A stretch of DNA of 32,596 nt from Deltaproteobacteria bacterium. GTDB taxonomy: Bacteria > Desulfobacterota_B > Binatia > UBA9968. A program made the position numbers and the translations under genes. The notes beneath the pieces were generated by a model that saw only the letters and a list, made by a program, of their open reading frames with translations, did no database searches and was not told the origin of the DNA. Numbering within the stretch: position 1 is the first letter of the stretch; every line of letters begins with the position of its first letter. The stretch spans positions 1-32,596 of the forward strand of contig VBKY01000036.1 in the NCBI GenBank assembly GCA_005879255.1. Reading direction: 5' to 3'. This document shows positions 1-7,507 of this stretch, in pieces.

Positions 1-15
1 ATCTTTTGTCGGCAT
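1..15 (-). CDS. Start of a gene cut by the left window edge
   Basis: A minus-strand ATG at 15-13 is preceded by a strong GGAGG ribosome binding site seven bases upstream, and reads Met-Pro-Thr-Lys-Asp before leaving the window. Nothing about its function can be said from five codons. The call rests only on the good ribosome binding site and on the fact that all following genes up to 6507 are on the same strand. Confidence 0.4.
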
Positions 16-120
16 ACTGCATCCTCCAAATAGATGAGATACCCCCATCAACGCGGCTAATTTAAGAATGTCCCTACGTGTGTATTGCATTGGACTAACC
101 GCCTATCTAAAAAACGCATG

Positions 121-197
121 CTTCGACAAGCTCAGCATGAGCGGAATGTTTTCACTGAATTCGAGTCTTTTTCCGTTCGTCCTGAGCCTGTCGGAGG
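121..197. repeat. REP/BIME-like imperfect inverted repeat
   Basis: The arm at 121-146 (begins CTTCGACAAGCTCAGCATGA) is an imperfect reverse complement of the arm at 171-197 (begins TTCCGTTCGTCCTGAGCCTG), with about 24 bases between them. Each arm resembles the TTCGACAGGCTCAGGACGAACGG-type intergenic repeat found in many bacterial genomes. It lies just downstream of the isochorismatase-like gene, where it could fold as a 3' end hairpin. A RAYT-type transposase sits elsewhere in the window, but this repeat does not share its terminal sequence. Confidence 0.55.
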
Positions 198-231
198 ACT
201 CTTCGGTTTGCTGGATCGTGAATTACAGCCA

Positions 232-936
232 TTACTTATGCACCGCGGCAGCAGGCACGACGTATTCGGGAAACTTCGTCGCCGGAGCGCCGTGCACCAT
301 CGTGTAGGCGTACTCGACGCCAACGCCGTACGCGCCAAAATGGCTCTTGACGATGTCCATCACCGCGTCGTAGGTATCCTTGTTGGCCCAATCGCGCTGC
401 CACTCGAGCATCACCGAGAGCGCCGTGACCGGCTTGGCGCCGGCCTGGATCACACGCTTCATCGCATTGTCGTGAGAGAGCTGGCTAACATCGCCGCAGC
501 AGTCCTCGACGACATAGACTTCGTAGTTGTCATGAATCGCCTGCACGGTCGGCAGCGCCACACAGGTTTCCGTCCATAGTCCGGACAGGACGATTTTTTT
601 CTTGCCGCTCTTTTCGATGGCGGCGACGAAATTCTTGTCGTCCCAGGAGTTCATCGAAGAACGTTCGATGGGCGTTTGATCCGGAAAAATCGCCTGGATC
701 TGCGGCCACATATTGCCGCTGAAACTTTTGGTCTCTACCGTGCTGAGGACTACGGGCACGTCGAAGACCTTTGCGGCTTTCGAAAGCGCGACATTGTTGT
801 TGATGATCGTTTGGCGGTCGAAATTGGCGACGCCAAAAAGCATCTGGGGTTGGAGATCGATAATCGCGACCACACAGTTGTCCGGGGTCAGCAGCCCCTT
901 TTCACTGCGCTTCGCAAGACCACTATTCTGAGCCAT
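232..936 (-). CDS. Isochorismatase-fold cysteine hydrolase (YcaC-like)
   Basis: A 234-residue protein of the isochorismatase/nicotinamidase superfamily, which hydrolyses amides or related bonds through a cysteine nucleophile. The Asp of the catalytic triad is in VAIIDLQ (Asp27) and the nucleophilic Cys is in the GLWTETCVALP loop (Cys125). The NSWDD stretch near 96-100 resembles the corresponding part of YcaC. Length and C-terminal extension fit the YcaC-type subgroup, whose physiological substrate is unknown. The start is supported by AAGGAGG eight bases upstream of ATG. It stands alone, with 146 bases to the next gene, and has no signal peptide, so it is cytoplasmic. The fold is secure; the substrate is not predictable. 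Confidence 0.88.
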   Translation of the reverse strand: MAQNSGLAKRSEKGLLTPDNCVVAIIDLQPQMLFGVANFDRQTIINNNVALSKAAKVFDVPVVLSTVETKSFSGNMWPQIQAIFPDQTPIERSSMNSWDDKNFVAAIEKSGKKKIVLSGLWTETCVALPTVQAIHDNYEVYVVEDCCGDVSQLSHDNAMKRVIQAGAKPVTALSVMLEWQRDWANKDTYDAVMDIVKSHFGAYGVGVEYAYTMVHGAPATKFPEYVVPAAAVHK

Positions 937-1082
937 AAATTCCTCCTTCTCTTGGTTGATACGTTAAATCTCGCACGCTAAATAAATAACTTTCCAAAGC
1001 CTGTCATTCCTTGAAGGTTATTAAACGGGATCGTCGTCCGTCAATCTTTGGTCAATGCGCAGCAAATGACCCGAGGTCGATA

Positions 1083-1754
1083 TTAGCAACACCCAGGAGC
1101 GGCCGGGTCTGGGCGACGGTCTTTCTCTTTCTGGAGCCGGTTTCTTGCCCATTCCCGCCAGCTTTCCGAAATCCGCGGGATAGCAAGTAAGCGCCCGACC
1201 TCTTCTCGATCTCGAGTGTAAATTCGAAATATGTCTCTAATCGTCAGATCGTGCGCCGGTCTTTCGATGATCCTGATCTCATCTCCAGCGCCGACCGCGC
1301 CCTCAACGATGATACGCAGGTATGTCCCGGGTCGCAGCGCTTCGGTAAAACGGCGCACAAACCCCTGATCGTTCATCCGAACTCCTAGCCTCCAGCAAGG
1401 GATCCGTGGTTCGGATACTTCAAACACGGCGGTGCCGATCGCCCAACGCTCGCCAACGAGCGCGTCGTTCACCGCGATTCCCTCCGTCGTGAGATTTTCT
1501 CCAAACTCCCCGTATTGAAGCGATCGGCCGAGCTTCTCTTCCCACCACCGCAGATCTTCTATGGCGTAGGCATACACCGATTTATCGAGCCCCCCGTGCG
1601 CTTTACGATCGGCCTGATCGTCTCCCTCAAGATTTACCCCTCGGGCCGCAATACGGCCGGCAACCGGCGATTTCCAAATCGCGCTTTTGGCCGGTCGACC
1701 GTTATAATCAAACTCGCGCACCCGTCCAACATTGACCGATAGAACTCTGGCCAT
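1083..1754 (-). CDS. MOSC domain protein (YiiM-like)
   Basis: A 223-residue protein with a MOSC domain (molybdenum cofactor sulfurase C-terminal type). Visible hallmarks are the GDDQADRKAHGGLDKSVYAY block (about residues 44-63), FGENLTTEG (about 83-91) and the invariant cysteine in EPRIPCWRL (about 115-123). Family members bind sulfur or Mo-cofactor-linked substrates; YiiM is linked to reduction of N-hydroxylated compounds. A C-terminal helical extension (RDIFRIYTRDREEVGRLL) is typical of YiiM-like proteins. The ATG follows GGGAGG at good spacing. It may share a transcript with the flavoprotein gene that ends 69 bases upstream, but nothing shows this directly. Confidence 0.85.
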   Translation of the reverse strand: MARVLSVNVGRVREFDYNGRPAKSAIWKSPVAGRIAARGVNLEGDDQADRKAHGGLDKSVYAYAIEDLRWWEEKLGRSLQYGEFGENLTTEGIAVNDALVGERWAIGTAVFEVSEPRIPCWRLGVRMNDQGFVRRFTEALRPGTYLRIIVEGAVGAGDEIRIIERPAHDLTIRDIFRIYTRDREEVGRLLAIPRISESWREWARNRLQKEKDRRPDPAAPGCC

Positions 1755-1823
1755 CGCTTTACCTCCCTATTCCATCAAACAAGCAAAGCCTGACACTTTC
1801 CATTTGTCCAATGGCACACTTGC

Positions 1824-3239
1824 TTACTTCTTTTCATGCAATCCCTGGGCATCCATCGCCATGAAGAGGTTATTCAAAGACTCAGCCAGCGTGGGATGGG
1901 CAAAGATGCCGTCGCGAATAACGGTATAAGGCAACTTCCCCATCATGGCGACCTGCAATACCGTCATCACTTCCCCGCCTTCCATGCCAAGGATCGCGCA
2001 ACCTAAAATCTGATTCGTGTCTGCATCGACGATCGCCTTCATGAAGCCGCGGGTTTCTCCAAACTCGATGGCTTTGGCCACATAGGCCATCGGCAGTTTG
2101 GCGACACGAATCGAACGGCCCTGCGCGCGCGCCTCTTTCTCCGTCAGCCCCACACGGCCAAGCTGTGGATCCATGAAAATGGTGTATGGCACCGGCCGGC
2201 CGTCGATCCTTGCGTTGCCGTTTTGTAAAAGATTGGCTTGGATGATGCGAAAATCATCGTACGAGATGTGAGTGAAGGCGGGACCGGGTTTGATATCGCC
2301 GATTGCATAAATGCCCGGCACGTTTGTTTCAAGCCGTTCGTTAGCTTTTACATAGCCCTTCTCGTCCATCTCTACGCCGGCGGCGTCAAGATTGAGATGA
2401 TCCGCGTTGGGCCGCCGACCCGTGGCGATCAGCAGATGAGAACCCTTGACCGTGGCTTCAGCGCCATCACCGCTGACTGTAAGTTGAATCTGGCCCTGTT
2501 CGTTTGTCTCAACCCGGCTCGCCCTGGCTTTAAGTCTCACATCGATTCCATCTTCTCTCAGAATTTTATACACCTCTTCGGCCACATCGCTGTCCTCACG
2601 CGCTAAGAGCTGCTCCCCCCGCTCAATGATAGTGACCTGACTGCCGTAACGGCGAAACATTTGCCCAAACTCAATGGCGATGTAGCCGCCACCCATGATC
2701 AGGAGATGTTTCGGCAGCGCGTCCAGCTCCATGATCGAAGTCGAATCCAAAGACGGCACTCGACTTAGTCCGTCGATCGGAGGGATGACCGGCTTGGCAC
2801 CCGTGCTGATGAATATTTTTTCAGCGCTAAGGCGCAGGACCTCACTTCCGGCGCCTTCAACTTTGACAGTCCTCGCATCGATGAAACTCGCCTGTCCCCG
2901 GATGATATCCAAATTCGCGGTAGCTTCTAAAACCTGCTCCGCGCCGTTTCGAAAGCGCTCGACCACCTTCTGTTTGCGCTCCCTCACCTGAGCCAGATTC
3001 ACTTTGACGGGACCAGTCTGCACGCCATAATCGCTTGCCCGCCGGGCAAGATAGGCGACACGCGCGCTTGCCGCCATGGTTTTAGTCGGCGTTCAACCGT
3101 AATTAACACAGCTTCCTCCCACATACCTCTCTTCGACGAGAGCAGTTTTAAGCCCCGCTTTCGCTAAAACTATCGAAAGCGGTTTCGCTCCCTGGCCGGC
3201 GCCGATGACAATCGCATCATAGGATCGTTCAGCTGCCAT
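1824..3239 (-). CDS. Mercuric-reductase-like FAD/NAD(P) disulfide oxidoreductase with in-frame TGA at the active-site cysteine
   Basis: Read through one TGA (3093-3095), this is a 471-residue class I pyridine nucleotide-disulfide oxidoreductase, the normal length for mercuric-reductase-like or dihydrolipoamide-dehydrogenase-like enzymes. Residues about 8-38 form the FAD Rossmann motif (VIGAGQGA). The redox motif reads [16 protein letters not shown], so TGA is codon 49, where family members have the second Cys of CVNxGC. Later come the NAD(P) motif [11 protein letters not shown], the second FAD motif YAIGDI and the dimerisation domain with the catalytic His448/Glu453 pair in HPTLAE. GGGAG precedes the ATG at 3239. 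No other frame damage is visible. The TGA is either selenocysteine (a stem-loop follows at 3054-3075) or a nonsense mutation that splits the gene into a 48-residue peptide and a possible restart at ATG 3077. An OsmC remnant lies just upstream. Confidence 0.78.
3034..3050 (-). other. Second perfect 7-bp hairpin downstream of the TGA
   Basis: CTTGCCC and GGGCAAG pair perfectly around a GGC loop. The loop begins 50 bases after the TGA, further than usual for bacterial SECIS elements. It encodes the Leu-Ala-Arg-Arg-Ala stretch that is common in this family, so the complementarity may be a coincidence of GC-rich codons. Confidence 0.3.
3054..3075 (-). promoter_or_regulatory. Candidate bacterial SECIS-like stem-loop after the in-frame TGA
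   Basis: On the minus strand GGCGGCA (3075-3069) pairs with TGTCGCC (3060-3054): seven pairs including one G-U, closing an 8-base loop AGCGCGCG. The second loop base is G, 25 bases after the TGA at 3093-3095. Known bacterial SECIS elements have a G in the first two loop positions about 16-37 bases after UGA. No covariation can be tested from one sequence, and GC-rich DNA forms such stems readily. Confidence 0.4.
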
Positions 3240-3255
3240 TTTTTTTCTCCCTTGG

Positions 3256-3369
3256 CTAAACCAACTCCAAATTCGTGCTAATCTCGATCGCGCCCTCAAG
3301 CGAGCGTGCAACGGCGCACTACTTGGCGTCGATTTCGTGGACCCGTTCAATCGTCTCCCGCACCCGCAT
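3256..3369 (-). pseudogene. C-terminal remnant of an OsmC-family protein
   Basis: The minus strand reads MRVRETIERVHEIDAK, then TAG at 3319-3321, then CAVARSLEGAIEISTNLELV and a normal stop at 3256-3258. The second half matches the C-terminal signature of OsmC/Ohr-type peroxide reductases (Y-C-x-V-A-R-S-L-x-G-A-I-E-I), with the resolving-type Cys still present and TAG replacing the expected Tyr codon. The N-terminal two thirds of the protein is missing, because the frame closes upstream at 3370-3375. It is therefore a decayed fragment, lying 17 bases upstream of the flavoprotein start. Confidence 0.6.
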
Positions 3370-3397
3370 TATCTAGGTTTCAACGTGGCCCGCATCT

Positions 3398-3982
3398 TCA
3401 TGTGTGAGCCCCAGGGGCTTCCGGCCGAAGATAGACAAGCAAAACGCAGCAGACCAACCCAAAGCCCCACAAAGGAAACTTGAGTGACAGTAACATCGCA
3501 ATCAAGAACATTCCCAACGTCAGGAACGATCGCGTTCGCGTGATCCGCCGCATCCGGGCCGAGACATCCTCGACCTTTGCCCGAGCCAGCGCCTCCCACA
3601 CGAAAGCGCAATACGCCAAGTTCACCAGCACAAATACCGCTGCATACACGAACACCGGAACCGCCGCCAGTCGAGTATCCGCGACCCACGCCGTCGAGAA
3701 CGGTACCAGCGACACCATGAACAGGTGCGCGAAGTTCACCCAGATCAGGCGTGGCGTCGCATGCTCGGCGAACCGCAGCAGATGATGGTGATTCACCCAG
3801 ATAATTGCGATGAACAGGTAGCTGACCACATAGCTCAGTGCAGAGGGCCACAGGGGGAGGAGAGCCGCAAGTGTCGCCTCCGATGGCGGCCTCAGGTCCA
3901 GCACCATGATCGTGATGATCACTGCAAAGACTCCATCTGAGAATGCTCCCAAACGCTCTGGTGTTGTCCTTGGCTTAGCCAC
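3398..3982 (-). CDS. TMEM175-family (DUF1211) potassium channel-like membrane protein
   Basis: A 194-residue integral membrane protein with the family hallmark R-x-x-x-FSDGVFA near the N-terminus (Arg10, Phe14-Ser-Asp16), which forms the filter-lining first helix of bacterial TMEM175 K+ channels. About six hydrophobic segments follow, one carrying WVNHHHLL. I prefer the GTG at 3982, preceded by GGAG, because the upstream in-frame ATG at 4057 would overlap the neighbouring MDR gene and adds 25 residues unlike the family. It lies 40 bases downstream of the MDR gene and may be co-transcribed. Family assignment is good; ion selectivity is inferred. Confidence 0.85.
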   Translation of the reverse strand: MAKPRTTPERLGAFSDGVFAVIITIMVLDLRPPSEATLAALLPLWPSALSYVVSYLFIAIIWVNHHHLLRFAEHATPRLIWVNFAHLFMVSLVPFSTAWVADTRLAAVPVFVYAAVFVLVNLAYCAFVWEALARAKVEDVSARMRRITRTRSFLTLGMFLIAMLLSLKFPLWGFGLVCCVLLVYLRPEAPGAHT

Positions 3983-4022
3983 CGCTTCTCCGTGTGCAGC
4001 TTTACAATCCCTGGGCGTCTCT

Positions 4023-4991
4023 TCAGAGACGCACGACAAGCTTCCCGTTCGCCTCATTGGCTTCCATCACTCGATGCGCCTCCCGAATGTCCTCAAAGCG
4101 GAACACTCTGGACGGCTTCGCCTTATAGCGGCCTGCCGCCACCTTTTCGGCGATGGTCTGAAGCCGCACGTCCGAGAGGGGAAACTGCGGCGTGCCGAAC
4201 ACGAAACTGCCGAAGAAGGTAAGGTAGACGCCGCTTGCCATTTGCAGGAGCGGGTTGAAGTCGGCGATCGGAGCGAGGCCGCCCAGCCAGCCGGCCAGGC
4301 ATGCGCGACCACCGCGGCGCAACATTCGGAGGGAATCAAGGATCGTGCTGTTGCCGACGAGATCAAGCACGGCATCAATGTGCTTTGCTTCAGCGATCCG
4401 TTTCGAGAGGTCGAGTCCCTCAAGCTCCACACGGTGCGCGCCGAAATCCTCCAGCTTTCTGAAGCGCTCTCGGTTACGCGTGGTTGCGATGACCTTTGCG
4501 CCCGCATCTACCGCCATGTTGAGCGCTGCCTGCCCAAAGGATGATGTTGCACCTCGGATGACGAGCGTCTGATCCTTCGTTAGTTCCAGGTTCCGGAAAA
4601 GGCAGGTCCAAGCGGTCGCGTAGGACTCTGGAATCGCGGCGAGTTCTTCCCATGGGAGATTGGACTCGATCAGCGCAACGCCCGTAGCGAGTGCGCGCGT
4701 ATATTCGGCGTAGCTGCCGTTGATGGTTCTTCCTAAGCCGCCCATCAATGCTGCCACTTTGCTACCGACGGAAAACTCCCCGCCGGGAGAAGACTTGACA
4801 ATGCCGACGCACTCGATACCGCTGATCTCGGCTGCCTCAGCCCATTCTCCTTTGTGCATTTCTGCGTGATTAATCCCAAATGCCTTTACTTCAATGACAA
4901 CGTGGCCTAGTTTCGGTTCAGGCTCGGGCATTTCCTTGATCACCAAACTGTCCAGACCAGGACCAAAGTGATCTATAACGATGGCTCGCAT
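4023..4991 (-). CDS. Zinc-independent quinone oxidoreductase-like MDR enzyme
   Basis: A 322-residue medium-chain dehydrogenase/reductase. The N-terminal GroES-like domain (about 1-125) contains FGINHAEMHKGEW and GIECVGIV but lacks the cysteine ligands for catalytic and structural zinc, so it belongs to the quinone-reductase/zeta-crystallin branch. The nucleotide-binding domain has IRGATSSFGQAAL (about 142-154), an AxxGxxG-like NADPH motif, and TTRNRERF, whose Arg residues suit the NADPH phosphate. The ATG follows AAGGAG. The predicted activity is NADPH-dependent reduction of quinones or enones; the substrate is unknown. It lies between the TMEM175-like gene and the broken hydrolase on the same strand. 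Confidence 0.87.
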   Translation of the reverse strand: MRAIVIDHFGPGLDSLVIKEMPEPEPKLGHVVIEVKAFGINHAEMHKGEWAEAAEISGIECVGIVKSSPGGEFSVGSKVAALMGGLGRTINGSYAEYTRALATGVALIESNLPWEELAAIPESYATAWTCLFRNLELTKDQTLVIRGATSSFGQAALNMAVDAGAKVIATTRNRERFRKLEDFGAHRVELEGLDLSKRIAEAKHIDAVLDLVGNSTILDSLRMLRRGGRACLAGWLGGLAPIADFNPLLQMASGVYLTFFGSFVFGTPQFPLSDVRLQTIAEKVAAGRYKAKPSRVFRFEDIREAHRVMEANEANGKLVVRL

Positions 4992-5041
4992 GTAAATTCT
5001 CCTTCTTCTCTCAATGGGTTTCTGTTTGGGGAGTCGCTCCC

Positions 5042-5886
5042 TTACCCGAGAAACCCTCGGCGCGCCGCAATAAATTCACTGGAATCTTCGAGGGCAAAGT
5101 GCCCGGTGTCGATGAGGCGTAGCTCCGCCTTCGGAAGATCCCTTTGGTAAGCCTTGGCTCCCTCTACTGTGAAGAACGGATCGTTCTTTCCCCAGACAAT
5201 CAACATCCGCGGCTGTTGGTTGCAGAAGTACTCGTGCCAGCCGTCGTAGAGCGCAATGTTCGATTGGTAGTCGTGGAGAAGATCGAGCTGAATCGCATCA
5301 TTACCAGGCCGGTCGAGAAAGAACTGGTCAAACGTATAGGCATCGGGACTGATCTGCTCCGAATCCTTGACACCATGCGTGTACTGGAAAACGGTGGCCT
5401 CTTTCGTGAGTAGAGCTCGTACCGGCTTCTCCGTCTCCACGTTCCGATTGACCCAGAAGGTTTCATCGGGTCAAAGGCCCCGCCAATCCCATCCACATAT
5501 GCGTTGCCGTTCTGAACCACAATGCCTTCAATCGCATCCTGATGCTTTGAGGCAATCCGATAGCCTACTGGCGCACCATAGTCCTGCACATAGATACTGA
5601 ACTTTTTTAAGCCCAGAACTTCGAACAGCAATTCCTCAACGTGCGCTGCGAGGTTGTTGAACGTGTACTCGAATTCGTTCGCATTCGGTGCATCGCTATA
5701 GCCGAAACCTACATAGTCTGGCGCGATCACATGGAACTTGTCAGCCAATTGGGGAATCAAGTGACGAAACATGTGCGAAGAGCTTGGGAAGCCGTGCAGG
5801 AGCACGATGGTTGGCGCATCCCTGGGACCGGCCTCGCGACAGAAAAGCTTTCGCCCGCGTACGGTGGCGTGGTAGTAAATTGTCAT
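5042..5886 (-). pseudogene. Alpha/beta hydrolase (epoxide hydrolase/haloalkane dehalogenase-like) with a frameshift
   Basis: The first half (5886 to about 5457) carries the oxyanion motif HGFPSSSHMFR (about 31-41) and an Asp nucleophile elbow VQDYGAPVG (Asp102), as in epoxide hydrolases and haloalkane dehalogenases. After FDPMKP the frame leads into unrelated residues. The sequence continues perfectly in another frame, with the lid region, the acid in WGKNDPFF and the catalytic His in DTGHFALE, ending at 5042. Restoring one T near 5457 would give KPFWVNRNVETEKP, exactly the expected junction. GAGAGGA precedes the ATG. A one-base deletion has either inactivated the gene or is an assembly error; all catalytic residues are otherwise intact. 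Confidence 0.8.
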
Positions 5887-5958
5887 GTCAGTGTCCTCTC
5901 GCTATTGCGTTTATTCAGAGCCCGTACTGCGACCTCGTCGGCAGTCGACCAGGCAGAC

Positions 5959-6507
5959 CTACTCATGCAGCTCCGCGTTCACGTTGGCGACCAATCCGCT
6001 CCAAATCTCTGATGCGCGGAGCCCAGCGGAAAGTGACACTCTCATTACATCCTGCTTCAGCAAATAAATTGATACAGCAAAAAGAACCAAATCCTTCATA
6101 AGGAAAGGAACGTTGCCAGTCATCGCTGGAAACCCGCCGGCAGATGCAGCCCAGCCATTCGGCATAAATGGGATAATCGTGACGGTCCCGATGAATGAAG
6201 CAACTGAACCGAGGGCCCCAAGAATTCCTAATTTTTTATTCCAGAACCCTGCGAACAAGAGCGCGCAAAACAACCATTCCGAAACCCCTAAGAACCAACT
6301 GGCCCCCCGGACGCCGAAAACAGGATACAGCCAAAAAATAAAAGGGCCGTTGCTGATATAAGGAATCAATGTCTGCGCCTCATACTCAAACCATTTCTGA
6401 TACCCAAAAAACAAAAATATGATGACCATCGATGCGCGAATCAAGTGGTAATCAAGATCGTCTTTGAGAAGACCGAACTTAGTTAAAATATTTATAAGAG
6501 GGTTCAT
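5959..6507 (-). CDS. DUF417/RclC-like inner membrane protein
   Basis: A 182-residue protein with four clear hydrophobic helices. It contains FGYQKWFEYEAQTLIPYISNGPFIFWLYPVFG, FLGVSEW and FPAMTGNVPFLMKDLVL, which are diagnostic for the YkgB/RclC (DUF417) family. In E. coli RclC belongs to the reactive-chlorine resistance operon; its molecular activity is unknown. The start is supported by AAAGGA upstream. It lies immediately upstream of the broken hydrolase gene (72 bases) on the same strand, in line with the redox and stress flavour of the neighbouring genes. A role in oxidant stress is inference from the family. Confidence 0.85.
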   Translation of the reverse strand: MNPLINILTKFGLLKDDLDYHLIRASMVIIFLFFGYQKWFEYEAQTLIPYISNGPFIFWLYPVFGVRGASWFLGVSEWLFCALLFAGFWNKKLGILGALGSVASFIGTVTIIPFMPNGWAASAGGFPAMTGNVPFLMKDLVLFAVSIYLLKQDVMRVSLSAGLRASEIWSGLVANVNAELHE

Positions 6508-6774
6508 TGTTTATTCCTTTGTTGGTGCCGGGACCGCGCCCACCTGACGACCGCTACGCTACCGCTGGAAAGTCGAAATTCGGGTGTCAGGCAACGGGTT
6601 CATTGCGCGTTTCGAATTGCACGAGGGACCGGAGCAACGCATGTGCCAGAGCAAATCAATGTCGGAAATTTCTAAAAGGAGTCGGAGTCGAGTCAGCGAG
6701 GCACCGGCTAACAACCAGTGAAGGCGAACGACGAATTATCCGCACGCGCGAAATGTGCGCTTGCTTCCGCAGTT

Positions 6775-6798
6775 CAAGTGTCGAAGGTTCGACACTTG
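6775..6798. repeat. Perfect inverted repeat with 11-base arms
   Basis: Arms CAAGTGTCGAA and TTCGACACTTG are separated by GG. The inner TCGAAGGTTCG recurs at 6811-6821 in the same orientation. No T-run follows, so it is not a canonical terminator. It could be an operator or a mobile-element end. Confidence 0.5.
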
Positions 6799-7105
6799 TC
6801 GAGACTAGCGTCGAAGGTTCGTCACCTAATATTCTTAAGGGTGAGAGTCACAGTCCGGAGCTTCAGAAAGAATTTCTATTTAGTTTGTAAGACTTAGCCC
6901 CACAACTACTCGCTCCCGTGGTTCAAGGGTTCAAAAGTTCAAGGTTCAAGGTGAGAGCCACCCATCCTGCCGCCTCGCTGCACAATGCGTCACTGACTAT
7001 CCGTTCTTCTTTGCTCCTTGCTCGCTCCTCCGCGCCTCCGTGCCCCGGCTCTCATTTGTGGAGAACGCAGCACGAAATTTCGTGGTGACCTCAAGATTTC
7101 GTTGA

Positions 7106-7237
7106 ACGACAAACAAAATTCGTTGTAAAACTCGGGGAAGGATCTATGGATCTGGTGGCGCCGCTGAAATTTTAGGGATGAAGCCGACTACACTCGCCTA
7201 CCGGATCAAGAGAATTGGTATCAAAAGACCTAAGTAA
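7106..7237 (+). pseudogene. Remnant of the Fis-type HTH domain of an NtrC-class regulator
   Basis: The plus-strand frame ending at TAA 7235-7237 reads RGRIYGSGGAAEILGMKPTT and continues LAYRIKRIGIKRPK. This is the typical C-terminal Fis-type helix-turn-helix of sigma-54-dependent activators (GGAAxxLGxxxTTLxxRxKxxGI). The frame closes at a TGA just before 7106, and no AAA+ or GAF domain is present in any frame upstream. It is therefore a truncated 3' end whose body has been lost, probably through rearrangement. Confidence 0.6.
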
Positions 7238-7507
7238 TTGCTCCTGAACCACCTTTTCAATTTCGTCAGCACAACTTTAAAGATTCTGGGTCTCACAAAG
7301 TCGTATCTTCGATTTACTCTCAAAAACGGGCCCGTTGATAGCCAGGAAGTTCAGCCAGATCCCAACTTCATACGATATCGGCGTGTTTTATTGCATCCCG
7401 CCGTTTTTTAACGACTCCATTCCCGGGTTTTGACGTTCGGCAGAGATACTTGTATTCCTACCAAGATAGAATTCGCCTTCAGTCCTTTCCTAACAGCCAA
7501 CGCAACC

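Larger units (their letters stand above)
6508..7507. other. 1-kb intergenic stretch with repeats and gene debris
   Basis: No convincing intact gene is visible. It holds an inverted repeat at 6775-6798, a short-period GTTCAAGG-like array at 6917-6950, a GTGTCAGGC motif at 6584-6592 matching the end of the transposable element at 28078-29061, and a remnant of a Fis-type HTH domain at 7106-7237. The promoters of the divergent RclC-like and MFS genes must lie here, but I cannot identify them. Confidence 0.6.

Noticed and set aside
3093..3095. Genome-wide reassignment of TGA to a sense codon
   Set aside because: TGA is the natural terminator of intact genes here, for example the MFS transporter (9113-9115), the MlaC-like gene (27984-27986) and VOC 1 (26076-26078).
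3983..4057. ATG start of the TMEM175-like gene at 4057
   Set aside because: It overlaps the MDR gene and lacks the GGAG that precedes GTG 3982; the FSD motif normally lies near the N-terminus.
3906..4544. 212-residue plus-strand frame
   Set aside because: Shadow of the TMEM175-like and MDR genes; composition is not protein-like.
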